Source: Gloeopeniophorella convolvens
Taxonomy: Eukaryota > Basidiomycota > Agaricomycetes > Russulales
Direction: 5' to 3'
Assembly: GCA_022496205.1 (NCBI GenBank)
Contig: WTXD01000031.1
Span: forward strand, 124,001 to 188,000
Length of the DNA: 64,000 bases
The first letter of the stretch is position 1, and each line of letters opens with the position of its first letter. The notes below the pieces were generated by a model, which worked only from the letters and a program-made list of their open reading frames with translations, had not been told where the DNA came from and ran no database searches. The position numbers were made by a program, and so were the translations under genes. This document shows, one piece after another, positions 22,318 through 32,190 of this stretch.

Positions 22318-25316
22318 ATGCCTCGCGATCCTCCTGCGCGCAAGAGTCGCTCTGCTGCCGGTCGCCCACTCGGCACCCTGTGCCAATACTGTCATAAACG
22401 ACTTCCTACTAAGGCGGGAGCTCAACACCACGTACAAACGCACGGGCCTTGCCTTAGGCAATGGCTCGTAGACTGCGTTGCACCGCCAGCCCGCAAAGGC
22501 CGTTTACTGGCACCCATTCCCCGTCTCTGAACCTCTTTGAGGGTGGTTCCACAGCCACACCCCCTCCCACAGACTCCCCCCCGTTAGCGTCTCCGGAGCC
22601 CGAGGCGCCAAACGATGCAGCCCATGCACGCTTCGTGGAGCCATACCCCGGTCGCGCTGCCGATGTCCTCGGTAAAGGGGAGTCCACGTTCGAGAGAATG
22701 TGGAGAGACGATGCTGCAGCTGGCGAGGAGCCATGGGCACCATTCAAGAGCGAGGATGAGTGGGAGCTGGCCAGGTGGCTGACCAGGTCCGTTGGCCAGG
22801 GGAAGGCCGACGAGTTTTCGAAGCTGAAGATAGTGAGCAACGGCCACCAAACCAACCAGGCTGATGCTCACCTTTGCTGGAGGTCCAGGACCATGTCAAA
22901 CCATCTTGGCATAACAAGTACACCCTCAACAAGAGCCTTGATAAGCTTCCCGCTGGTCCTGGATGGCGCTGTGAGACGGTTCAGGTGCCCGGGGACCTCA
23001 AGGATAAAAACGGCAGGCAGCGCACAGAGGACGTCGAGCTATGGATGCGTGACCCGCTCTTATGCATCCAGGAGCTCCTTGGGAACCCGGCCTTCCGCGA
23101 AAACATGGCATATGCGCCAGAGCGCGTGTACACCAACGAGGCGGGAGCAGAGCGTGTCTTTGACGAACTTTGGACGGCTGACTGGTGGTGGAAGACTCAG
23201 GTGATTGAAGCCAATGCATGCGGCGAATGTGGCTCACCATTCTTACGCGCTAGGGGTTGATGCCCCCCGGGGCAACGATAGCACCGGTGCTACTCTCCTC
23301 AGACCAAACGCATCTATCGGCCCACAGCGGGACAAAAAAGCTTGGCCGGTCTACCTCACTCTCGGGAACATATCCGCAGACATACGCCGTCAGCCCTCCA
23401 AGCACGCAACGGTTCTCATAGGCTACCTGCCCATTTGCGAAATGGACACGTTCTCCAAAGAGAAGCGTTCTGTGGCTCGCCACCGCCTTTTCCACCACTG
23501 CATGGGGCGGCTCTTAGCGCCGCTCGTCGAGGCTGGGCAGCACGGTGTTAACACAACCTGCGCAGACGGTTTCATCCGCTGCGCGTTTCCGATCCTTGCC
23601 GCCTTCGTCGCCGATTTCCCGGAGCAGTGCCTCGTCTCCTGTTGCAGGAGGAACACCTGCCCAGGATGCCCTGTGGAGCCTAAGCGTGCCGGAGAACCGC
23701 TTCATACCGAGTTTCGCGACGCTCAGGCCGCGTTAGAATCTATCCGGGACCACATGGACGGGAAGCCCTCACCTGCATTCGACAGCGACAACCTACACGA
23801 GGTGTACAATCCGTTCTGGCACAACCTCCCTCACGCCAACATCTTTGCCTGCATGACGCCGGATCTCCTTCACCAGCTGCACAAAGGCGTTTTCAAAGAC
23901 CACCTAGTCAGCTGGTGCGTGAACATCATGGGGTATAAAGAGGTGGACGCGCGCTTCAAGTCCATGCCTTCCTTTCCAGGGCTCCGACGCTTCAAGAATG
24001 GCATCTCGCTCGTGCACCAGTGGACCGGAAAGGAGCGCCAGGAGATGGAGCGCACCTTCATTGGCGCACTTAGCGGAGCAGTAATTCATCAGCTTACCCA
24101 GGTCGCCAAGGCGTTGCTGGACTTTATCTTTCTATCGCGACTGAGCGTCCATACACATCTACAATCAGTGCGCTGCAGGCCTCGCTTGATAGGTATCACC
24201 TGGAAAAGCAAGTCGTCATCGACCTTGGCATACGCAAGAATTTTAACGTGCCAAAGCTGCATTCCATGGTTCACTACCCGGCGCTCATCCTGTCCCATGG
24301 ATCTGCAACAGGGTACAACACCGAATCGCCCGAACGGCTCCACATCGACTACGCAAAGAAGGCCTACCGCGCCAGCAACAAACGCGGCTACGTTGCACAG
24401 ATGGCACGCTGGCTCAGCCGACAAGAGGCCGTCGACCTCAAGTCCGCCTATATCCAATGGAGAAGCTTGGCCGATGCACCTGGGGATCAACCGGGTCAAC
24501 AAGCAGGAGGAGAAAGCGACCATGGACCCGCAGCACTCCCGCCCCATGCTTGTTTGCCGCCGCGCACGTTGCAAATGGCGGTTCGAAGCCCATTTCCCCG
24601 GTCCACCATCAGAGATCTTGTAGATAAGCATGGCGCAGTTGACATTGTCCCAGCGCTGAGAGCCTTCCTGAACTACCCGGCGCATGCCCACACCGGCAAC
24701 GGGCCATTAGAGGGCAGCTTATTTGACCTATACAAGCAGCTCACCTTCACCCAGAAGTCGACGCGCTTCACGGATGGGCGCGACTATACGTTCCATGTTC
24801 GTGCAGTTCGTGGCAAGCCGGCTGAAGGGCTCTGCGAGGCGAACCCAGGGATTTTCGACACCGTTCTGCTCATAGACCCGATAAGCGACACTGGCTTGCG
24901 CCACGTGCACGGGATGGACGGTAAGCGACCGCAGCGTATAAGGCGAGGTTTCACTCATCGCTGTCGAAGGATGCCTCCGGCCTGGTCGCGTACGCGCCTT
25001 GTTCGTGCTACCACCCGAGCTTGGGGAATGCCCTGTCCCCCTGGCATACGTCGAATTATTCACACCTCTTCGTGCCCGTGACCCCGACTCTGGGATGTTG
25101 CAGGTCGCAAGGTCTTCACAAAACCGACGCCGCCGCGCTGTGGTTGTTCGCGTTGATGAGTTTTTTTTACCCTGTCACCTGGTCCCAAAAAGCACGTCGG
25201 CTAACTGGAGCCCGGGCTGGGACGAAACGAACGTACTCGACCATGCGCCTTATTTCCTACTGAATACCTACATAGATACGCACAGCTTCTTACTGTTCAA
25301 AGGCTTTGTTGCTTAG
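22318..25316 (+). pseudogene. Plavaka transposase gene with two frameshifts
   Basis: Exons: 22318-22501 (CQYCHKRL..H zinc-finger-like start), 22555-22832, 22883-23200, 23254-24920, 24970-25316; the first intron is tentative. Recognisable Plavaka motifs in order: YAPERVY, ELWTADWWWKTQ, AWPVYLTLGNI, IGYLPICEMD, DGFIRCAFPILAA, LLHQLHKGVFKDHLVSW, LHSMVHY, GYNTESPERLHIDYAKK, and the terminal PLAYVELFTP. The frame is lost by one base at about 23329-23331 (between AHSG and DKKAWPVY) and again at about 24155-24160, with good homology on either side of each break. Without those two lesions the gene would be near full length. Known role: cut-and-paste transposase of the CACTA-related Plavaka group. Runs divergently from the DUF6532 gene. 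Confidence 0.8.
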
Positions 25317-25414
25317 GGTGTAATAACCTGCGCGTGTTGAACAACAGCACGCCGCTTGTTGCTGCGGTAGAGTCCAGAGCATGCACGGTATATTGCGATA
25401 ACGAGGGCATGCGC

Positions 25415-26751
25415 CTACTGACCCGCTGCCAGAGGGAATCCTGGCCGGGGGAGGGACAGCTCGCTCAACGCGAGGCCCGCCACCAACAGCGCCACAACCT
25501 CTGGGAGCCACATAGGGCAAATCAGCTGCGAGCCACACAGCGATTGGCAGCTGCGCACCTCGGTGGGAAAGCCCGCTGCTGTCGAGCTCACTTTTCAGCA
25601 GGCTCCACTTCTCCTGGACTTCGTCTGCAGACCAGTGCGCCCACCCTGCATCGCGTATGGAGCTCCAGTCCAAGTCATCTTCGCTGGCGACGTTGAGCGG
25701 CGCAACCCTATGCGCTGGAGCTTATTACGGAGCTCCAGGGGGATTAGCTCGGCTCGCTTACTTAGCAACGAGGGCTCTATTGTCCTCTGCTCCCCACACG
25801 CGCTTCCGAAGCATCGGCCCCAGCGAGCGAGTCCTTTCTAAGATCAGGGCATGCGTATGAGCACGCCGCACACAAACGTACCATTTGACCTGGCACTGGT
25901 CTGCAGTGCGGGTACCACCCATCCGGTTTGAAACACCGACCCAGAACCCGTGCTGCTTTGTGTCGATAGGACCCTCCTTTCCGAGCTCGCGCATCACACG
26001 GAGGAGATCCTTCTCATGCTGCGGTGACCAGGGATCTGATGAGAACGTAAACACCAGGCTATTGAAAAGGTTCGGGTGCTCACTTCGGCTTCGTTTCCCT
26101 GGCGTTGCTGCCTTTAAACGTCTCTGCCATCGATCTCGACAGTCTTGGGCCGGGCGCTCGACTTCTTGGGCGACGGCTACCCAATTCGTTCCCAGCTTCA
26201 CCACAGATCTGCCATAGCTCATATTTCAACCGTTCCAGGCACTAGCTATGCGACTCACCTTCGTAGGACATCGTCCTCTGAGGGGCGCCACTTACCGCGC
26301 TTCCCCCAGGGATGATGCGCGCGCCGCAAATAGTCATACACCGATTTCACCCCGCGGGATGGCACTGCTCGCGCTGGAAGACCACGGTGAACGGCAAAAG
26401 GCATGGCCCAGGAGCACGCTCACCGACACGGGCCAGAATCCCGAGGACGTCCGATGATCGTATTCCAGGATGACCTTAGCGATTTCTTCCTTGCTGAGAT
26501 TGTTCTCCTGCTCCCCATATGTCAGCGCTTGTTAACCAGCGATGCCGCCCAAGCTCACCAGACGATGCCGCTCAATCTCCTCCTCCGCGCACTGCACTTC
26601 TTCCCGAGTAAAGGGGCCAGTGCGACAGACAATGCCTGGGTAGCGCGTCAGCGATGTGCAAACCTGTAGTAAACCGTTACGCACCGTATTCCCTCGCGAA
26701 CTCGATGGGCGAAATCCACTTGGTGGCCAGTAGATCTGCCTCAGAATCCAT
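25415..26751 (-). CDS. Myb/SANT DNA-binding protein (Reb1-like), nine exons
   Basis: Exons in transcript order: 26685-26751, 26559-26635, 26424-26507, 26259-26364, 26084-26208, 25882-26035, 25762-25833, 25559-25707, 25415-25500, about 306 residues. All junctions keep phase except exon 3 to 4, which is off by one base with the visible splice sites, so either a small indel or a missed site. Myb repeats are marked by regularly spaced tryptophans: GKWRPSEDD..LGTNWVAVAQEV..CRDRW, then NPWSPQHEKDLL..HGFWVGVSNRM..CQVKW, then VWGAEDNRALV. The layout matches fungal Reb1/TTF1-like Myb proteins that bind specific sites near rDNA and promoters. It lies head-to-head with the dioxygenase-like gene at 27.6 kb. 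A degraded second copy is at 47.1-47.9 kb. Confidence 0.6.
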
Positions 26752-27090
26752 GTCGACTCCTAAGGCACAGCGTCAGCGCCCGCTATCGGCGTCACAGGAA
26801 GCACGTGTTTTTTTCTTTGCAAGAGACGTCAATACCGTGCTATCGCGTTTGGGGGAGCTGTAGCCTTGTTGAAGGAGGTTGAAAGAGGTCTCAACTATTA
26901 TGGCACGCAGAAGGAAAATTTTAGCTTAAGCGTTCAAACGGTTTCTACACCAACGACGTAGGCAAAGAGGCGGACAGCGTGCGAAGGTTCGACGAAGGCA
27001 GAGGTGGAAGGGCAAGGGAAGCTCGGCGGCGGCCCGATGAACCGGCTATAACAGTGAGCCTTCACGCCAACTGTCGCTTTAGGTAAGGCA
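25900..27090. repeat. Segment duplicated at about 47.1-48.2 kb
   Basis: Blocks of clear similarity run in the same order and orientation: the 5' two-thirds of the Myb gene, its upstream flank (both copies have ACAGGAAG.ACGTGTTTTTTT), and a block with GTGAGCCTTCACGCC preceded by GGCGGCCC. The copy therefore carried a divergent promoter region with the gene. Identity by eye is around 80% in the best blocks; the exact figure needs alignment. Confidence 0.65.
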
Positions 27091-27280
27091 GTATCGCCGG
27101 CACTTGGGCCGGGGTGTTGCGCGGAATCGCGATCACGTGGGCCGCAAAACCAACATGCACAAAGCGCGCGCGCCTCGGCACAGGCGTTTTTTCTTCGCTG
27201 ACGCGACACAGCTGCTGACCCGCTATGCCCCAGGTGAGCACGCCTCCCTCCCCTGTGCCCACCTCCTCCTGTCTCCCAGG

Positions 27281-27602
27281 GCCATGCTTCTGTGGACGGT
27301 CCTCTTGGCCCGATGCGTCGTACCCCTTCCATCTGCTTCCCGGGGACATGCTTCCGTGGACGGCCCTCTTGGCCCGATGCGTCGCCCCTTCCCTCTGCTT
27401 CTCGGGGACATGCTTCCGTGGACGGCCCTCTTGGCCCGATGCGTCGCATCCCTTCCCTCTGCTTCTCGGGGACATGCTTCCGTGGACGGCCCTCTTGGCC
27501 CGATGCGTCGCATCCCTTCCCTCTGCTTCTCGGGGACACGTTGCTTCTGCGGACGGCCCTCTTGGCCCGATGCGTCGCGCCCCTTCTCTCCACCCCGCGG
27601 GG
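27281..27602. repeat. Minisatellite, five units of about 62-67 bp
   Basis: Five head-to-tail units begin near 27281, 27347, 27409, 27473 and 27537. Each contains GTGGACGG[CT]CCTCTTGGCC followed by CGATGCGTCG and a CTTCCCTCTGCTTCTCGGGG segment. Units 3 and 4 are nearly identical, so the array is still homogenising. The repeat makes long ORFs in several frames on both strands, which I regard as artefacts. It sits between the divergent Myb and dioxygenase-like genes, ending 25 bp before the ATG of the latter. Confidence 0.85.
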
Positions 27603-27626
27603 CCTCGTTCCTGCAGGCGGCGCCGC

Positions 27627-29657
27627 ATGCCGGCCGCTACCTTCCCGCCCACCATCGTGCCGCCGCCGTAGCCTGCGCTTGCTGACTTAGTTTTGCAGGC
27701 CCCGTCGAACGCCCTTGGCCTCGTCATTGGCCAACAGGTGAGCGCAAGGTCCAGCTCGGCATACCCCCGGCTCACCCCCGCCAGGCATGCCCCGGGGCCG
27801 TGCTGGTCGAGACTGCGGTCTGCTTTGGCAACTTGATCAGGCAGGCCGTGGAGCTTTTTGATGACGCTGGCTCCTCTTTGAGCCCTCCTGCGAGCCCGCT
27901 TTCCCCGCTTTCCCCACTTTCCCCGCTTTCCCCGCCTTCACCGCTTTCCCCGCCTTCACCGCTTTCCCCGCCTTCACCGCCTTCGCCTCCTTCACCGCTT
28001 TCCCCGCTCACCAGCTCGTCGCCAAGCGCGCCCGCAAGCCCGCCTTCATTGCCTGTGCTTCAGCTCGCGCCCTTCGCAGCCGGCGCCGGCCTTCCCGGCG
28101 TCGCCGTCGACCCCGCTTTGCTGGCTGCTGCGGTTGCAGGGCTTTCCTCAGCAGGTGAGCGCCGCACCCCTTAACCCGCACGGTTCTCTAAAACCAGGAG
28201 CAGCCTTGGCTTCCACCGGTACCGGCGCTCCCCGCAAGCGCTCTGCATCATCCCGGAGGCGGAAAAACCGCAAGAAACCCAAAGGCGCACAGCCTCCTGA
28301 GAGCAGCCACCCGCAAGGCACGCCCGCGCCAGAAGCCCGCGGCCAAACAGGGCTTCTCACGGCCGCACCTGCTGCGCCGCCTTACGCAGCGCCGGCGCCT
28401 CAAGACGACGCGGCAGCGGCGGGCGCTCCCCCCCAGAAGCGCCCCTGCTTGGCCTGGACAGGCCGCTTCAGCGCGGCAACGTCGACCGTTGTTGATGGCT
28501 TTCAAGCCCGCTCGCTCGCCGCCACATCCACCGGGTACAAAGGCCTGCAGCTAAGCAGCTGCAGCAACCTTGACCGCCCTGGCCTTCGCTACATCGACTG
28601 GGACGGGGTGTGCGTGCTGCCCCGCTTTCTCCCATGCGCCGAGCTGACAGCCGTACAGCGCGCCGCACGTGGTGCTCGACAGCGAGCGGCGAGTCATCAC
28701 CGCTTTGTCGGCCCTCCCAAGGACCGCAGCGCCACGGCAAAGGGCGAGACGTGGGCGGATGCGACTGGCAGGGCGGCCGCGCTGTTCGAGCACCTCCGCA
28801 CCTCCACGCCCCGGTCAGCGCTCTTCAACTGCAGCAAAGGGCTGCCAAGGAGGGGCGGCTTTTCCACGATCTCGTTTGGGCTGTCATACGGCGGCGGCCA
28901 GGAGGTGCGTGGCGCGCGCCCTCGCCCGGAGCCCTGGCGGTCGCGCTCATTCTGGCGCGCAGACCCCGGGATTTCTCAGCCGGCGTGGCCCGAAAGACCG
29001 CGTCATAGGCGCCCTCCTCGCATCAAGCGACGTTGGGCGGATTGCAGGCTTCCAAAGCAGTGAGTTCCCGCAACGCCTCGCGCTCAGGGCTGACCGGCAG
29101 CAGGCACGCTCAGGTACTGGTTCCCCCTTGCGCTTTCTCACATGCGGCGGTCGATCGAACCGCTGACGAAGTCCAAGCCTGTCAACTTCAAGCACAGCGA
29201 ATACCCTACAGCCACCGCGAACCTCGGGCCGCAGACCGTCTGCCTTGGGCACAACGACAGCACGAACTACCCGGGGCTCCCATGCGCGGTGACTGCCATG
29301 GGTAGCTTTGACCCTGATTTCGGTGGCCACCTCGTTCTCCCCGATCTCAGCCTCAAGGTGCGGTTTCCTGCCGGTTGCACGGTTCTGTTGCCCTCTGCAG
29401 GTCTCCGCCACGGCAACACCCCCGTCAGCGAGGGCGAAACGCGGTATTCATTTACGCAGTACTGCCCGGGCGGCCTTCTTCGCTGGGTGCGCTACGGGCT
29501 TAAGCCGAAGAAGCACGTTCCGGCCGACGAGGCACGCAAGATCGATGCCGTTAGCGACGATGGGTGGGGCGCGCAGCTCTCCCGCTTTTCGAAGCTGGAG
29601 GAGGTCGTGGAGGACAGGCGCCGGGCTTTCCCCAGAGGGCCCTCGGCAGCGCGCTGA
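27627..29657 (+). pseudogene. 2-oxoglutarate/Fe(II) dioxygenase-like gene (TET/JBP-like candidate), degraded
   Basis: Exons that splice in phase: 27627-27656, 27699-27737, 27785-28154 (contains a Ser-Pro-Leu repeat), 28198 onward with a basic segment, and further exons to the stop at 29657. The C-terminal part has the double-stranded beta-helix signature: H-x-D at 29250-29258 (HND), GGHLVLPDLSL, a distal His at 29409-29411 (LRHGN), and an Arg eleven residues on at 29442-29444 (ETRYSFTQY). In this superfamily these are the Fe(II) and 2-oxoglutarate ligands. Family-like segments upstream (YIDWDG, PHVVLDSERRVI, SYGGGQ, RIAGF) fall in different frames, with breaks at about 28707 and between 29113 and 29200. 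Mushrooms carry expanded TET/JBP-type DNA oxygenases linked to transposons; assignment to that branch is inference. Confidence 0.55.
27861..28010 (+). repeat. CTTTCCCCGC / CTTCACCG coding microrepeat
   Basis: About 150 bp of near-perfect 9-10-bp units inside exon 3 of the dioxygenase-like gene, encoding repeats of Ser-Pro-Leu and Ser-Pro-Pro. On the opposite strand it gives a Gly-Glu-rich ORF, which is a shadow. Confidence 0.8.
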
Positions 29658-30717
29658 GAGGGGGCGGGGAGCCGGGCTGTGTGCGCGGCGCGCGTAGCCG
29701 AGCTCTCCCCGCGACCTCAGCCGCGCGCGCGGGTTCGAGAATGCGCAGTAGCTAGCTGCAGCGCGTGCATTACGGGGGCTATGTGACATAAAGCGGCTTT
29801 ATCTACGACGTGAGAACGGTGTGCATTTGTTTGAGACAGACGGCGCAGCTGCGCGAGGCGAAACGAAGTCGAGCGGGAGCGAGGAGAGCAAGAGAGAGCG
29901 GGAGCGCGAGAGGAAAGCGAGGCGCGCGGGGGCGCTTCAAGAACAACGGGGCAGGGCTCGCAAGCTGCGAAATAAGACATAGGAGAGAAAACGTTACACG
30001 CGCGCGGCATAGTTGTATTGCGCTCGGGTCTAATTAGTACGGAGCATCGGCGCATCTTGAGAGTGTCTTCAGCTCAATTCTTGAGGCGTTTGGAGAATGG
30101 GAAAGTGGGTTGCAGAATGGAATAGTGGGAGCGGTGGACGAGCGGGAGATGGAGCAGGGCACGCTGGCAGAGCATGGCTTGCACTCCAATGCTCACTATC
30201 TCATACCGGAGCTGACTTTTTGCAGCATGCGCGAGGACTCGCTGTGCGGTCCGGTTTGCAGCGCATCACGTGCGCACGCTTAGTGTTATCGGTTCGGAAT
30301 GTGTTCGCGTTCCCTCAGCTCGTTCTCCATTACTGCGACTGAGGGGTAAGCCGCTCTCCACTGCCATGATTATTGCACATGATAACACTGGTGCAGAAGT
30401 ACCAGGTGACTGATATCAGCTCGTTCTCTATTACTGCAACTGAGGGAAGTACCAGATCTTAACAGCATGAACACCACATATTGCTATGTTAAATAAGCAC
30501 AGCAGAGCAGGGCAAGGAAGAGGTCAGTAGATGTATGAGTGGGCATGGGGTGATGATAGCTGTAGTAGCAATAACGAAACGTGTGTGGAAAATAAGTGTC
30601 CATAGAAATTAACCCAGCGCAGCTATCAAGCACAAGCCTTAGGCAACGTTTCATGTACATGCATAATCTCAGCCAGGTATCAGCACCAGCAGAACAGAAA
30701 GATAGGTGGCCCATTTA
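29658..30717. other. Intergenic, small direct repeat
   Basis: No supported gene. The sequence is first very GC-rich and purine-skewed (about 29850-29950), then ordinary. CTCGTTCTC[CT]ATTACTGC with ACTGAGGG after it occurs twice, at about 30320 and 30420. Confidence 0.5.
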
Positions 30718-31473
30718 TTACGGGTGGACGCATGCCAGCGAGATCATGTTCACAGCGGCTGCCTCCTCATCTTCGGCAACGATGTGTTCGCATGGACAGC
30801 CTTTGCGGTGGGCTACATCATCATCCTTGGCCCAGCTAGGGTAGCGGGCAGGGACGCTGTCAGCTCGGGGCATTGCGGCGCTGTCGATGCAGAGCGGGTC
30901 GAAGCTGCCAGGAGGGAATGCCCAGCTCTGTGGGCAGGTGATGAGCGCGAGGGTTTGCTCCGAATCCAACGGGGCTTTGGCATCTTGGCCAACGAAGACA
31001 TAGGAGACCCAGCCATTGCAGATAGCCCTGTAAAACTCCAGGGTGCCGATGAACGTCTCCTCAATGACGGCGCCAGGAGAGTCCTCGGATAGGTACACCT
31101 TGATGGCGCTGCCTGCGTATGCAAGCGCCGAGGGAGCGCACTTGAGGCGCCAGAGGATGAGGTCGGCTGGTATGCTGGGCTGCTTGGCAACTTCATGCTC
31201 GGGGACGACGTGGAACATGACCGTTTGACTCGCTGCAGATGGAGGTGCAGGCAGCTCCGTGATCCCCGTGGAGGCACCGGCAGGCTCAGCTTCACCCATC
31301 TCCGCCACCTCCGCTGGCTCCTTCACTTCAGCTCCAGCATCCGTTGTCGAGGATGCAGCGTTCGTTCCCAACCGCGGCATCGAGGTGTCCATTGAGCAGA
31401 GCGGCGTTGTGGCAGAGAAAGAACGAGGAGCGTGGGGGAAGAGAGTAGGTGGCGTGTGGCAGGGCGTGGCCAT
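30718..31473 (-). CDS. Hypothetical protein, 251 residues, intronless
   Basis: ORF from an ATG at 31473 to a stop at 30718; a second Met at residue 28 (MDTSMPRLG) is an equally good start. The N-terminal third is Ala/Glu/Thr-rich. From about residue 85 the composition is globular, with tryptophans and aromatics (LILWRLKC, LEFYRAICNGWVSYVFVG) and three cysteines (ITCPQSW, GCPCEH). I do not recognise a family. The hydrophobic patterning and lack of stops over 750 bp in a repeat-rich area argue that it is or recently was a gene. The plus-strand ORFs across it look like shadows. Confidence 0.45.
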   Translation of the reverse strand: MATPCHTPPTLFPHAPRSFSATTPLCSMDTSMPRLGTNAASSTTDAGAEVKEPAEVAEMGEAEPAGASTGITELPAPPSAASQTVMFHVVPEHEVAKQPSIPADLILWRLKCAPSALAYAGSAIKVYLSEDSPGAVIEETFIGTLEFYRAICNGWVSYVFVGQDAKAPLDSEQTLALITCPQSWAFPPGSFDPLCIDSAAMPRADSVPARYPSWAKDDDVAHRKGCPCEHIVAEDEEAAAVNMISLACVHP

Positions 31474-31599
31474 GGTCTTGCTGTCAAGCTACGCGTTGGC
31501 CAGCGCCTTTTATGCATTTTCAGGGTGTCTGGAGCGGAGTCGACGTGAAGGCTTGCTTGCCATAGCTGGTCCCCGGGCCGCCGCCGTCTCCCTGTACGC

Positions 31600-32190
31600 T
31601 GCCAGAGCAGCGGAGGAAAATCTACAACAGCTGGGTTGAGAACGCTGTAAGACCTTTGAAAGCCGGGAAAGGCTGCATCGTACCCAACGACGCAGAGCCT
31701 CAGCAGAGGGTCTCTTGCGTCAGCCACCTTGGCCACCTTGCCGACCCAGTCCAGCCATCTCCGCCAACGACCAGCGCGCTGCAGGACCGAGGCATTTGCG
31801 CGCAAGCTGCGACACGGCTTTGCGCTCGCGGCCAGCCCGGGCACTTGTCAGGTTGAAGCTGATTCGGATACGACGATGGCTTACCTTCGCCAGCATGCAC
31901 CACAACTCACGGCTTTTTATGCGGGGCCTTCGCTTGGAGGGGAAGGTCCCGGGGCGCAACAAGCGCGCCGGGGACGATGCGCGCGCTGCGCGCCTGGGGT
32001 CTGAATGGCTGGGCCAGCCGTTTCCACGCCCCAACGTCTTCGACCGCTGCGGCAAGCTCTCGCCTTGGCAAACCCGTCGGGCACTGATCCTCGGAGCCCA
32101 GGTCTTCATTGTCGCCGAGGAAGGACCCTGCACCGCCTCTGCTAAGCATGAGCGCGGAACACGACGGATGAGATGGCGCACCCCGCCCCC
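31600..32190 (-). pseudogene. Internally deleted copy of the Spt5-like gene at 48.75 kb
   Basis: Read on the minus strand, 32180-31910 gives PSCSALMLS, GDNEDLGSEDQCPTGLP and RELAAAVEDVGAWKRLAQPF, matching the first exon of the 48.75-kb gene. After an intron remnant it shows GRERKAVSQLARKC, the start of the NGN domain. At about 31790 it jumps to WVGKVAKVADARDPLLRLC, the extreme C-terminal KOW-like segment of the same protein. The middle, about 2 kb in the intact gene (roughly 49.3-51.35 kb), is missing. The remaining frames are broken against each other and no start is evident, so it is a deletion-derived pseudogene. Confidence 0.75.

Larger units (their letters stand above)
18985..25316. mobile_element. 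Degraded Plavaka-type DNA transposon, limits uncertain
   Basis: The unit comprises the CTATAG cluster, a minus-strand DUF6532 gene (19439-21755) and a plus-strand Plavaka transposase (22318-25316), divergently arranged. Plavaka is a basidiomycete lineage of the CACTA superfamily. I did not find convincing terminal inverted repeats, so the ends are only the limits of recognisable content. A MITE (21923-22059) is inserted between the two genes. Both genes carry disabling changes, so the element is not autonomous as written. Confidence 0.5.

Noticed and set aside
27062..27775. Long minus-strand ORF with Arg-Ile-Gly-Pro-Arg repeats (and several overlapping plus-strand ORFs)
   Set aside because: It is produced by the 62-bp minisatellite, which is open in several frames on both strands. 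The peptide has no natural composition, and a spliced gene starts on the plus strand right after the repeat.
27772..28011. Gly-Glu-rich minus-strand ORF
   Set aside because: Antisense shadow of the Ser-Pro-Leu coding microrepeat in the dioxygenase-like gene.
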